Shown in pieces: positions 8,801 through 19,811 of a DNA stretch of 64,000 nucleotides. This DNA is from CAVQXR01 sp963717955 (GTDB lineage Bacteria > Actinomycetota > Thermoleophilia > Gaiellales > Gaiellaceae): NCBI GenBank assembly GCA_963717955.1, contig CAVQXR010000001.1, positions 1,984,001 to 2,048,000 of the forward strand. Direction: 5' to 3'. Below the pieces are notes generated by a model. The model was not told where the DNA came from, did not search any database, and saw only the letters and a list, made by a program, of their open reading frames with translations. How positions within the stretch are numbered: position 1 is the first letter of the stretch; every line of letters starts with the position of its first letter. Position numbers and translations under genes: made by a program.

Positions 8801-11800
8801 TGCAGGACCTCCTCGAGCAGCGTGCGCGCCTTCGCGGCCGAGACGATGTTGCCCTTGCGCTCGTAGAGCGCGACGGCCTCTTCGAGCGCCTGCGCTGCTT
8901 CCTGCTTGCGACCCCCGCGCACCAGGACTTCGGCGAGGTCGACGAGGGTGTCGCCGCGGAAGCATAGGAAGTCGGTGCGCTCGGCGGCGGCGGCAGCGTT
9001 CCGGGCGAGCGTCTCGGCCTTCTCCTGCTCGCCGCGCCGCGACAGGAGCTTCGCGTTGAGCGATCCCCGCCGGATGCCGACGTCGGGATGAACGGGCGCG
9101 GGCGTCGACTCGAACGCCTGGGCGAGCTCGGACGCCTCCTCGTAACGCCCCTGCGCGTAGAGCGCCCGGGCGAGCTCGACCTGGGCGACCGAGGTCCACC
9201 AGCGGTCGGTTGCCCGCACGGCCAGCTCGTGGCACTCGCGGTGGTGCGATTCAGCCTCAGCCGGGTCGTCGTCGAGCATCGCAACCAGGCCGGCCCAGTA
9301 GTGGGCAGTCCTGACCCAGACACCGAGGCCCATCTCGTCGAGTTCGGCCTGGCCGGCGGCCAAGAGGCTGAACGCGTCCTCGAACCGACCTTCCATACCG
9401 GCGATGACCCCGAGATGGACGGATGCGAGGGTCTCCAGGACTCGATCCTGGCCCGGCTCCCCGGCGAGCTCGCGGAGCTGTGCTCGGGCGCGATCGATGG
9501 GTGTCGATCCCATGCAGAGGCCGAAGCCAAAGCCGCCGAACGTATCGATCTCTTCCGGTCTGCTTCCGGCTCTTCGGGAGAAGGCGACTCCGCGCCGGTT
9601 CGATTCCACCATGCCATCCGCCCGACCACGTGCCCATACGACCATCGTCACGACGAACTGCGCTCTCGCCCGACCGCGATCGTCGTCCAGCTCGTCGAAC
9701 ACCGCGAGCGCCCGCTCGGCCTCGTCCAGCTCGACGTCGGGATCGATCTCGTCCGGGTGCACGAAGAATCGGCAATACGAGAGGGTCATGGCCGCCGAGG
9801 CGGCGACCCGTCGATCACCTGCCACCTCAGCGGCCCGGAGCGCAGCCTTCGCGACGGTCTCCGCCCGTTCTGGCTTGCCGGACTGAAAAAGTGCGAGCGC
9901 GAGGTCCGGCATGAGTTCGCGGCCTCCCGGGCTTGCCTGACCGAGCAGTGCCAGCCCACGCTCGAAGAGGTTGACCGCGGCCGGCATGTCGTCGCGGGCG
10001 GACGCCCTCCGCCCGGCCGAAGCGAGGACCCGCCCCGCCCGATCGGCAAGGGCAGCCATCTCGCCGTCGACCGGCCCCAGCTCGGCACGGTAGCGGCAGG
10101 CCTGCTCGAGGTGGTAGCCGACGATCGCCTCGGCCTCGCCGACCCGATCACCGAGCGTTCGCTCGAGCCAGTTGGCGTGGCGTTCGTGCAGGTCGGACCT
10201 AACCTCCTTCGGGATCGCCTCGTAGGCTGCGTCGCGAATCAGGGCGTGGCGGAAGCGGAAGGCCTGCTCGCCCGGGAGTTGGGGGCGTTCGCTGCGGATC
10301 AGCTCTTTGTGGACGAGACCCTCCAACAGGGATGCGACCGCCTCCGGCTGTGAGACTGCGACGAGGCCGCCGACGTGGAAGACCTCGCCCTCGATCGAGG
10401 CGTGTTCCAGCAGCTGGCGCTCGTCCGGCCTGAGCATGTCGAGGCGGGCGGCAAGCAGGCCCTGGATCGCAGGCGACACCGTGATCTCGCCGTCATCGCC
10501 GCCGCCCTGGACGAGCATGGCGAGCATCTGCTCGAGAAAGAGCGGGTTGCCGGCAGCGGCCTCGGCAACACGCGCCCGGGTGGCGGCCGCTACTTCAATG
10601 GTGGCCGCAAGGCCCGCGATCAGCTCGGCGGACTCCTCAAGCGTGAGCGGGTCGAGCAGCACCGAGGCCGCGTTCAGCTTCCCGCCGGCCCAGGTCGGCC
10701 GGCCGTCGAGCAGCTCCGGCCGGGCGAGACAAACGACGAGCACCGGAACGTCCCTGACCCAGTCAGCGAGGTACTCGATCAGATCGAGCAGCGTCGGCTC
10801 ACCCCAATGGACGTCTTCGAAAACGACCACCAGCGGTAGGTCGTGCGCCAGTGCCTCCGCCAGCTTGCGAACAGCCCAGAACACCTCCTCGCCGACCGCC
10901 CCACTCGTGCCGGTCCCGATCGCGCTCTCCAGCCGCGCCGCGACCGCACCCGCGTCCGGGCTGCCTTCGAGCAGCTCGCGCAGGCCGCGATCCCCGGTCG
11001 CCTGCGCGACGATCTCCCGCAACGGCCAGTAGGTGATCCCCTCCCCGTACGACAGACAACGACCCGTCAGCACCCGCGCCTCACCCTCGACCGAGCGGGC
11101 CAGCTCCTGGGCGAGGCGGCTCTTGCCGATCCCCGCCGGCCCGAACACCGTCACCAGATGACAACGCCGCTCCCGCACCGCCCGCTCGTACGCCTGACGC
11201 AACTGAGCAAGCTCCAGCTCCCGGCCCACCAGCGGCGTCTCGAAATGGCGCAGAACAGCCTCCGCGTCGGGACGGATCTCGAGCAGCCGATACGCCGGCG
11301 ACCGGCTCCGTCTTGCCCTTCAACTCGAGCGGCTCGACGGGCTCCGCACGGACCGCCTCGCGGACCAGGTGATGGGTGGCCTCCCCGAGCAGGATCTCCC
11401 CCGGCTCCGCCGCCGTCTGCAGACGCGCCGCCACGTTCACCGCATCGCCCAGCGCCAACGCCCCAGACGGATCGGGGTCACGGACGATCACCTCACCCGT
11501 GTTCACCCCCGTCCGCGACTGCAACCTGACCCCGAACTCCCGCTCCAACTCGTCGTTCAGCACCTCGAGCCGCTCGCGCATCGCCACCGCCGCCCGCACC
11601 GCCCGCAGCGCATCGTCCTCGTGCACGACCGGGATCCCGAACACCGCCATCACCGCGTCCCCGATCAACTCCCGCACCCGGCCCCCATGCGCCTCACAGA
11701 CGGTCTTCATCTCCTCGTAGAAGCGCAGCATCAACCGCCGCAAGCGGCTCCGGATCGAGCCGCTCCCCGATCGCCGTCGACCCCGTCACGTCCGAGAACA

Positions 11801-11954
11801 CGACGGTCACCGTCTTGCGAAGCTCACGCGGAGCGGCCACCTCCACGAACGGGACACCGCACGCGAGGCAGAAACGGGCCTCGTCGGGGTTCTCCTGCCC
11901 ACAGCTCGAGCAGATCGGCACGTGCGCAGCGTACTCCCCGGCGAGCGTCTCCAT
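8797..11954 (-). CDS. Adenylate/guanylate cyclase-AAA ATPase-TPR protein, copy 3 (two +1 frameshifts near 11741 and 11295)
   Basis: First gene of the operon. I place the start at ATG 11954 (METLAGEY); GTG 11921 just before the zinc ribbon (CSSCG...CLACG) is an alternative. The cyclase domain is broken after RLDPEPL by an extra T (near 11741-11744) and again after TEPVA by an extra G (near 11291-11301), relative to copy 2. The readable pieces are about 11742-11954, 11298-11742 and 8797-11298. The ATPase part has Walker A GPAGIGKS and Walker B LVVVFEDVHWGE. With both bases removed the product is about 1051 residues. The TPR half is clearly more diverged from copies 1 and 2 than the cyclase/ATPase half. 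Divergent from the agmatinase-family gene with about 40 bp between starts. Confidence 0.8.
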
Positions 11955-11983
11955 CGCCCCGGGGCCACGGACCAGGCGCGAGT

Positions 11984-11988
11984 ATGGT
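11984..11988 (+). promoter_or_regulatory. Putative -10 box for a leaderless agmatinase-family transcript
   Basis: TATGGT begins at 11983 and ends 6 nt before the ATG at 11995. Spacing fits transcription starting at or next to the start codon. No Shine-Dalgarno sequence is seen upstream, which supports a leaderless message. No clear -35 box. Confidence 0.4.
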
Positions 11989-11994
11989 TCCCGC

Positions 11995-12963
11995 ATGATC
12001 GACCCGATCGAGCGCTGGCGACGGCACCACGACCTCGACTACCGGCCGATCTGGGCCGGCGTCCCCACGTTCGCGGACGTCCCCTATACCGAGGACCCGG
12101 CGGAGCTCGACGGATTCGACGTCGCGATCGTCGGCGCGCCGATGGACGATCTCGTCACCGACACGCCCGGAGCGCGATTCGGGCCGCGTGCGATCCGCAC
12201 GGCGAGGCCGACGGCGTCGTACCACCTGGAGGAGAAGATCGACTGGACGGAGGTCCTACGGGTCGTCGACTTCGGCGACGCGCCGATCACGCCCACCGAC
12301 CCGGTCGCCTCGCATCGCGTGATCGAGGAGACGGTGCTCGAGGCGCTGCGGGCCGGCACGCTCCCGATCGTCCTCGGCGGCGATCACTCCGTCACCGAGC
12401 CGGATCTGCGCGCCTGCGCCCGCACTCTCGGCGGTCCGCTCGGCCTCGTGCACTTCGACACCCACACCGACACCGCCTCCGAGCAGTTCGGCCGCGAGCT
12501 GTCCCACGGGACGCCGATGTACCGCCTCGTCGAGCAGGGCCACGTCGACCCGCGCCGCTACGTCCAGATCGGCCTCCGGGGCTGGTGGCCCGAGGCGCCG
12601 GAGTTCGAATGGCAGGCCGAGAAGGGGATCACGAGCCTGTTCATGCACGATGTCCGCGACCTCGGGATCGGGGAGGTCGTCCGCCGTGCGATCGAGATCG
12701 TGGGGCCGGGCCCCGTGTTCCTCACCGTCGACATCGACGTGCTCGACCCGGCGTTCGCGCCGGGCACCGGGACACCCGAGCCGGGCGGGATGACGACGAT
12801 GGACCTCCTCTGGGCGTGCCGCACGATCGCGACGGAGCTCGAGCTCGTGGGCGTGGACGTGGTCGAGGTGCTCCCGCTCGGGATCGAGGACCTGACGGCG
12901 CTCGCCGCCAACCGGGTCGTGCGGGAGGTCCTGGCCGGCCTGGCCGTGCGGCGTCTCCGCTAG
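11995..12963 (+). CDS. Agmatinase/arginase (ureohydrolase) family protein
   Basis: 322 residues, usual family length. Three binuclear-manganese motifs are present: GGDHS (about residue 127), DTHTDT (about 155, where DAHxD is usual) and DIDVLDPAFAPGTGTPEPGG (about 245). The AxFGP-like segment ARFGPRAIR lies near residue 62. The family hydrolyses agmatine, arginine or related guanidino compounds to urea and an amine. The neighbouring genes do not identify the substrate. The start is ATG 11995, preceded by a TATGGT -10 box at leaderless distance. The gene ends with TAG. Confidence 0.88.
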   Translation: MIDPIERWRRHHDLDYRPIWAGVPTFADVPYTEDPAELDGFDVAIVGAPMDDLVTDTPGARFGPRAIRTARPTASYHLEEKIDWTEVLRVVDFGDAPITPTDPVASHRVIEETVLEALRAGTLPIVLGGDHSVTEPDLRACARTLGGPLGLVHFDTHTDTASEQFGRELSHGTPMYRLVEQGHVDPRRYVQIGLRGWWPEAPEFEWQAEKGITSLFMHDVRDLGIGEVVRRAIEIVGPGPVFLTVDIDVLDPAFAPGTGTPEPGGMTTMDLLWACRTIATELELVGVDVVEVLPLGIEDLTALAANRVVREVLAGLAVRRLR

Positions 12964-12984
12964 TGCACCGAGGCCCGGCCGAGC

Positions 12985-13080
12985 TCGGCGGGAATCCTGG
13001 AGCCGGTGGTGAAACGAATGCTGGCCCGACAGATGGCCGGCTATCACCGCAACCTGCGCCGAAACGTCGAGGCCGCCTGA
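12985..13080 (+). pseudogene. Remnant of an SRPBCC-type protein C-terminus
   Basis: After the agmatinase-family stop, the same frame encodes GILEPVVKRMLARQMAGYH followed by RNLRRNVEAA and a stop at 13078-13080. This string resembles the C-terminal helix of SRPBCC/polyketide-cyclase-like actinobacterial proteins. No start codon or upstream SRPBCC body is present. I read it as a decayed gene end left behind by a rearrangement. Identification is from memory of the family, not from an alignment. Confidence 0.45.
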
Positions 13081-13084
13081 GCAG

Positions 13085-13626
13085 CTACCCGAGGGGTGGT
13101 AGAGCCGTCGCGGGGAGCTCGGCGGGGAACCGCTCGAGCGCCCAGCCGACGTCGAGCGGCTGGTGGCGGTAGTGCCTGCCGTTGACGAGGACGTAGTCGC
13201 GGCGGCGAACGTCCATCGGCAGCCGGGCCTCGATCGGATACCAGCGGTTGTGCCGCTCGATCAGATCGTTGACCTCGGTGAAGCCCCACCGCTGAACCAC
13301 GGCGAGCCAGCGGACGGCGAAGCCGGCCGCGTCCCCGGGATGCTCCGCCGCGAGCGCACGCCAGCACTCCTCGAGCGCGGCTGCCGTGTCCCGGATCATC
13401 CGCTCGATCTCGCGGAGCCTGACCATGTAGGGGAGCGGGCCCCCGAGCGAAGCGACGTAGGAGTCGACCGACGGACGGAAGTGGCGCCGCCGGATCTCGG
13501 CGGGCCGGCCCGCCGTCGCCGCCCCCTCGATCTCCTCCTGCAGCGCCCGCCCCCTCGCCGCATCCCTCGGGTCGGCGTCCCTCGGGCCCCACTGCCCCAG
13601 GATCTCCTTCCGCCGTCGCCGGTCCA

Positions 13627-13627
<1 letters not shown>
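13085..13627 (-). CDS. Hypothetical protein coupled to the DUF255 gene
   Basis: 180 residues, mostly helical, with many Arg and Trp, no signal peptide and no membrane segment. Recognisable landmarks are IRRRHFRPSVDSYVASLGG (about 45-63) and RDYVLVNGRHYRHQPLDVG (about 143-161). I do not recognise the family. The ATG overlaps the TGA of the upstream DUF255 gene (ATGA), so it should be co-translated with it. Confidence 0.7.
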
Positions 13628-15669
<2,042 letters not shown>

Positions 15670-15756
15670 ACGCCAAGTATCGCAGCGGTCTCACGTTCCG
15701 CCCTGTGCGAGCCGATACACGTCTCGCGCGGCGCGACGATCTCCTCCCTCTACTCT

Positions 15757-15918
15757 TCAGGGCGCGGCCAGCTTCGCGGTGCCGATCGCCGTCTCCACGT
15801 CTTCGAGGTACGCCCCCGTGCCCGAGCGGGTTCCGGCCCCGGTTGCCAGCCAGGTGCCGCTCGTCGAGTCGCTGCTGCCGAGCGTGCCGGCCGTCTTCGC
15901 GAGCTCGCCGGCTCGCAT
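15757..15918 (-). CDS. Possible small protein of 53 residues
   Basis: An open frame begins MRAGELAKTAGTLG and ends DVETAIGTAKLAAP. Third codon positions are almost all G or C, as in the true genes here. It lies 17 bp downstream of the VOC gene on the same strand. No homologue is recognised, and no good ribosome-binding site is seen. It fills the gap between the VOC gene and the DUF255 gene. It could be a real short protein or the end of a lost gene. Confidence 0.4.
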   Translation of the reverse strand: MRAGELAKTAGTLGSSDSTSGTWLATGAGTRSGTGAYLEDVETAIGTAKLAAP

Positions 15919-15935
15919 CGTTCGGCGACCGTAGG

Positions 15936-16445
15936 TTAGGGCCAGGCGAGCTCGGGGGGCCGGCGCTCTCGCACGAGCTCGATCGCCTCGAGGATCACAC
16001 CGAGCTCCGCGGAGGTGTCGAAGTATCCGTAGGCGCCGTCGCCGTGCAGGCCGTAGCCGGCACCCGACTGGATCAGAGCGAACCCGGCGGCCTCCATCTC
16101 CGCCACCGCCTCGTCGAGCGATTCGACCCAGAATCCGAGGTGATGCAGGCCGGGGCCGTGCTCCGCGAGCCACTCCTCGTAGATGCTCGGTCCCTGCACG
16201 GACTCGATCAGCTCGACCTGCGGGCCGCTCCCCGCGATCGCGAGCCGCAGCGTGTACGCACCCGGCCCGCCGCGGAAGCCGAGGCGGGGCACCGTCTCCG
16301 GGCCGTACGTCCAACCACTCCACGGGCCGAGGCCCCAGATCTCCGAGTACCGCCGGACGCCCTCCTCGAGGTCCGGGACGATGATCCCGACCTGATCGGG
16401 ATGGCGCCCGCCGAGGAACGGAACCCTTGGCGGCGAGGCGCTCAC
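15936..16445 (-). CDS. VOC/glyoxalase-family protein
   Basis: 169 residues from a GTG that overlaps the stop of the quinone-oxidoreductase gene (GTGA). Two beta-alpha-beta-beta-beta modules are visible. The metal-ligand-like positions are H in RHPDQVGIIV (about residue 15), E in VELIES (about 75), H in GLHHLGFWV (about 95) and E in GVILEAIELV (about 150). VOC enzymes include methylmalonyl-CoA epimerase, dioxygenases and glyoxalases. Coupling to a zinc-free oxidoreductase suggests small-molecule metabolism. The substrate is unknown. Confidence 0.82.
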   Translation of the reverse strand: MSASPPRVPFLGGRHPDQVGIIVPDLEEGVRRYSEIWGLGPWSGWTYGPETVPRLGFRGGPGAYTLRLAIAGSGPQVELIESVQGPSIYEEWLAEHGPGLHHLGFWVESLDEAVAEMEAAGFALIQSGAGYGLHGDGAYGYFDTSAELGVILEAIELVRERRPPELAWP

Positions 16446-17413
16446 AATTCGAGGAGAACCTTGCCGACCTTGCCGGGCCCGTCGAGCCGGTCGAAGGCCG
16501 CGGTGACCTGCTCCAGCGGATAGACCGAGTCGATGACCGGGCGCACCCTTCCCGCGGCGAGTGCGGGAACGACGTCGCGGGCGAACGCCGCGACCGCGAC
16601 CGCCTTGTCGGCGAGCGAGCGCGGACGCAGCACGGTGCCGCGGATCGAGGCGCGCTTGACCATCAGCCCGATCAGCGAGACCGGGGTCTCGGCACCCGCC
16701 CCGACGCCGACCACGAGGATCCGACCGCGGAGGGCGAGCGCCTCGAGATTGCCCGGGAAGTGAGGCGCACCGACGAGCTCGAGGATCACGTCGGCGCCCG
16801 CGCCTCCAGTTGCCTCGCTCACGGCCGCCGGGAATCCGGTGTCGCTCACGGGCTCGGCGCCGAGCGCGGCGACTGCCTCGGCGCTGCGCTCCGAGCGAAC
16901 CGTCGCCAGGACCCGCGCTCCCGCATCGACCCCGATCTGGATCGCCGCCGTCCCGACTCCTCCGGCCCCGCCGTGCACGAGCAGAATCTCCCCTGCGGCC
17001 AGTCCGGCCTGGCCGACGATCGCGTCGTGAGCCGTGATGAACACCTCGGGGACGGCCGCCGCTCCCGGATCGTCGAGCCCGTCCGGGACGGCCGTGACGT
17101 GCGACTCGTGCACCGCCACGCGGTCGGCCAGCCCGCCGCCGCCGACGATCCCGAATACCCGGTCGCCGGGCTTCCAGGCCGCGACCCCCGGGCCGCACGC
17201 GACGATGCGCCCTGCGACCTCGAGGCCGGGAATGTCGGGTGGGCTGCCCGGAGGAGCCGGATAGCGCCCCGCGCGCTGGATCGTGTCGGCCGGGTTCAGG
17301 CCGGCGAACGGCGCGGATACGAGCACCTCGCCCGGCCCGGGAACCGGTTCCGGGCGCTCCTCGATGGCGACCACCTCGTTGCCGCCCGCCCCGGTGAACA
17401 CGACCGCTCTCAT
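16442..17413 (-). CDS. Zinc-independent quinone oxidoreductase-like MDR protein
   Basis: 323 residues from ATG 17413. This start places MRAVVFTGAGG at the N-terminus, and a GGAAGG lies 8 nt upstream. GroES-like half: PADTIQRAGRYP and GDRVFG. Rossmann half: VHGGAGGVGTAAIQI (about 145-160), the NADPH-binding glycine motif of the family. No zinc-ligand cysteines are present. The family reduces quinones or enones with NADPH. The next gene (VOC) is translationally coupled. Confidence 0.88.
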   Translation of the reverse strand: MRAVVFTGAGGNEVVAIEERPEPVPGPGEVLVSAPFAGLNPADTIQRAGRYPAPPGSPPDIPGLEVAGRIVACGPGVAAWKPGDRVFGIVGGGGLADRVAVHESHVTAVPDGLDDPGAAAVPEVFITAHDAIVGQAGLAAGEILLVHGGAGGVGTAAIQIGVDAGARVLATVRSERSAEAVAALGAEPVSDTGFPAAVSEATGGAGADVILELVGAPHFPGNLEALALRGRILVVGVGAGAETPVSLIGLMVKRASIRGTVLRPRSLADKAVAVAAFARDVVPALAAGRVRPVIDSVYPLEQVTAAFDRLDGPGKVGKVLLEL

Positions 17414-17526
17414 CTCGTCCGCCTTCCGCTCGACCTGTTCGACCGGAGTCTCGCACGCCCGGAAGGTGAAACGCACGCGGGAGGGGAATCGTATCGAACG
17501 ACTCAAGCAGGAGGGAACGGCGGCCG

Positions 17527-17652
17527 ATGAGCGAATCACACTGGAACGAGATGGAGCCGGCAATGAGGGCACTCAAGGTGATCACCGCGTTCTCAGTGCT
17601 CGCGCACGTCGCGGCGGCTGCCGCCGTCTTCTGGCACAGACCGGCGACCTAG
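17527..17652 (+). CDS. Possible 41-residue membrane peptide
   Basis: ATG 17527 follows a GGAGGG 11 nt upstream and encodes MSESHWNEMEPAMRALKVI, then a hydrophobic segment ending AVFWHRPAT and the stop TAG 17650-17652. One transmembrane helix spans about residues 15-36. The stop codon lies inside the CTAG end of the palindromic element at 17649, so the element may have truncated a longer frame. Too short for homology judgement. Confidence 0.4.
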   Translation: MSESHWNEMEPAMRALKVITAFSVLAHVAAAAAVFWHRPAT

Positions 17653-17816
17653 TGCTCCGTCCCGGAAATCCCTTGGATCCCGGGCGGCTGCAAAGCGGCG
17701 CCGGGCCGCGTCCTCGGTCGCCCCGATATGTCCGCATATCGGGGCTCCCTGCGTCCTTGCCCGGCTTGCTTTTCGCGCGCCGGAATCGTCAAGCCACTTC
17801 CGGGACGGAGTACTAG
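17649..17816. mobile_element. MITE-like palindromic element, 168 bp, with 19-bp terminal inverted repeats
   Basis: The left end reads CTAGTGCTCCGTCCCGGAA (17649-17667). The reverse complement of the right end (17798-17816) reads CTAGTACTCCGTCCCGGAA, giving 18 of 19 matches. A perfect 10-bp stem GCCCCGATAT/ATATCGGGGC (17720-17729 and 17736-17745) sits exactly at the centre (17732.5), so the whole segment is one long imperfect palindrome. There is no transposase. CTAG is present at both ends, possibly a duplicated target. It may also act as a transcription terminator between the 41-residue frame and the next gene. Confidence 0.65.
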
Positions 17817-17857
17817 CCGCATCCTTGTAGGCTCCTCGGGTCGACGAAGGAGGACCC

Positions 17858-18727
17858 GTGGAGCCCCTGGCCGTTGCCCGGCAGTACTTCGACGCCTGGA
17901 ATGCACGCGATCCGCAGGCCATCGCCGCGAGCTTCGCACCCGGCGGCACCTACCGCGACCCGAACGTCCCCGCCGGCGTCGACGCCGAGGGCACGGCAGA
18001 GTACGCGGGCGGCCTCTTCGCTGCGTTCCCCGACCTGAGCTTCGACCTCCTCGGCATCGGGCTGACCGCCGACGGCACCGTCGCCGCGCAGTGGACGATG
18101 CGCGGGACGAACACGCAGCCGTTCCTCGGGCTGCCGCCCACGAAGCATGCGATCGCCCTCCCCGGCGCCGACTTCATCATCATCGACGGAGACGGCGTGA
18201 GGTCGGTCGACGGGTACTTCGACTCGCGCACGATGGTCGAGCAGCTCGGGCTCGACGTGATCGTGCAGCCGCGCGAGATCGGGCCGTTCCGCTTCGGGGT
18301 CAGCTCGTACGTAACCGGCGGGAAGCGCGAGCAGCCGGGTGCAATCTCGATCACGGTGCTCGAGGTACACGACGAGAGCGAGGCGCAGCGTGTCCGGGAG
18401 ATGTCGCGGGGGACGCTGACGGACATGCTCGGCATGCCGGGCTTCCTCTCGACCGTGACGGCGATCGTCGGCACGAAGATGTGCACCTTCACCGCCTGGG
18501 AGGACGTCGAGAGCGTCCGGCAGCTGCGAGACAGCGAGGCGCACCGCGGGGCGATGCAGGTCTTCTTCGGCCCGGAGTTCGCGGCGGGCGGCCAGACCGG
18601 CGTCTGGGCGCCGGAGCGGCTGAACGGCATGTGGGTACGTTGCGCAGACTGCGGCGAGATGGTGAAGGCGGCGGATTCCTGCAGCGCCTGCGGTCGCCCG
18701 CTCCCCGAGGCCCCGGCCTGGCTGTGA
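17858..18727 (+). CDS. SnoaL-like ester-cyclase domain + ABM-like domain + C-terminal zinc ribbon
   Basis: 289 residues from GTG 17858 with a strong GAAGGAGG 4-6 nt upstream. Residues 1-125 are a SnoaL/NTF2-like fold (ARQYFDAWNARDPQAIAASF; GTNTQPFLGLPPT). About 145-240 is an antibiotic-biosynthesis-monooxygenase-like ferredoxin fold (GAISITVLEVHDES; TAIVGTKMCTFTAWED). The end carries a CADCG...CSACG zinc ribbon (about 262-281). I infer a small-molecule binding or enzymatic role, and the ribbon may mediate protein contacts. The stop overlaps the GTG of the aldo-keto reductase (GTGA). Confidence 0.8.
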   Translation: MEPLAVARQYFDAWNARDPQAIAASFAPGGTYRDPNVPAGVDAEGTAEYAGGLFAAFPDLSFDLLGIGLTADGTVAAQWTMRGTNTQPFLGLPPTKHAIALPGADFIIIDGDGVRSVDGYFDSRTMVEQLGLDVIVQPREIGPFRFGVSSYVTGGKREQPGAISITVLEVHDESEAQRVREMSRGTLTDMLGMPGFLSTVTAIVGTKMCTFTAWEDVESVRQLRDSEAHRGAMQVFFGPEFAAGGQTGVWAPERLNGMWVRCADCGEMVKAADSCSACGRPLPEAPAWL

Positions 18728-19746
18728 CGGAGCCCGGCGGCCATTCGCTCCCGCGGCGCCAGCTCGGTCGCAGCGGCCTCGTGGTCTCTGCGATCGGCCT
18801 CGGTTGCATGGGGATGTCCGAGTTCTACGGAGCGCCCGATCGCGCCGAGGCGATACGCACGATCCATCGCGCGCTCGAGCTCGGCGTGACGCTATTCGAC
18901 ACAGCGGACATGTACGGGCAGGGTGAGAACGAGCGCCTGCTCGGGGAGGCGCTGCGCGATCGCCGCGAGCGGGCCGTGATCGCGACGAAGTTCGGGATTC
19001 TGCGCGACCCGGACGGCGCCTACGCCGGCTTCAGCGGACGGCCGGCGTACGTCCGCGAGGCATGCGATGCGAGCCTCCGGCGGCTGGGCGTGGACGTCAT
19101 CGACCTGTACCAGCTCCACCGGGTCGATCCCGAGACGCCGATCGAGGACACGGTCGGGGCCATGGCCGAGCTCGTGCGCGAAGGAAAGGTGCGCTACCTC
19201 GGGTTGTCCGAGGCGCGGCCGGCCGACATCCGGCGGGCCGTCGCCGTCGCGCCCATCGCAACGCTCCAGAGCGAATACTCGCTGTTCGAGCGCAACCTGG
19301 AAGACGGCGTGCTCGACCTGCTCGAGGAGCTCGGGATCGGGCTCCTCTCCTACGCCCCGCTCGGTCGCGGCATGCTCACCGGGCGGTACGCGGGCACGGA
19401 CGTACTCGACGAGCGCGACTGGCGGCGCAACGCGCCCCGCTGGACGGGCGAGAATCTCGACCGGAACCTTGCTTTCGTCGCGAGGGTGGCGGCAGTCGCC
19501 GCCGAGCTCGGGGTGAAGCCGAGTCACCTCGCCCTTGCCTGGCTCCTGCACCGGCGTCCGTGGATCGTTCCGATCCCCGGAACCAAGCGAGTGCTCTACC
19601 TCGAGGAGAACGTCGCCGCCGCGGAGGTCGCGCTCACGGACGCGCAGCTCGAGGCGCTGTCGAAGGCGGTTCCGGCCGGCGCCGTCGCGGGCACGCGGTA
19701 CTCGGCCGGCCGGGAGCCGACCTGGACGTCGCCGCCCCGCGGCTGA
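18724..19746 (+). CDS. Aldo/keto reductase
   Basis: 340 residues, TIM barrel. The catalytic tetrad is visible: D in LFDTADMYG (about residue 57), Y in the same motif (62), K in VIATKFG (about 90) and H in YQLHRVDP (about 132). NADPH-binding PIPGTKRV is near residue 285. These enzymes reduce aldehydes and ketones with NADPH. GTG start overlapping the upstream SnoaL fusion gene, so the two form an operon. Confidence 0.9.
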   Translation: MTEPGGHSLPRRQLGRSGLVVSAIGLGCMGMSEFYGAPDRAEAIRTIHRALELGVTLFDTADMYGQGENERLLGEALRDRRERAVIATKFGILRDPDGAYAGFSGRPAYVREACDASLRRLGVDVIDLYQLHRVDPETPIEDTVGAMAELVREGKVRYLGLSEARPADIRRAVAVAPIATLQSEYSLFERNLEDGVLDLLEELGIGLLSYAPLGRGMLTGRYAGTDVLDERDWRRNAPRWTGENLDRNLAFVARVAAVAAELGVKPSHLALAWLLHRRPWIVPIPGTKRVLYLEENVAAAEVALTDAQLEALSKAVPAGAVAGTRYSAGREPTWTSPPRG

Positions 19747-19811
19747 GCGGACGGCTCGGCCGGCCGCGGCCCGCGTAGGAGCCCGGCCAGGCCGGGCGGT
19801 CACCATCCGGA

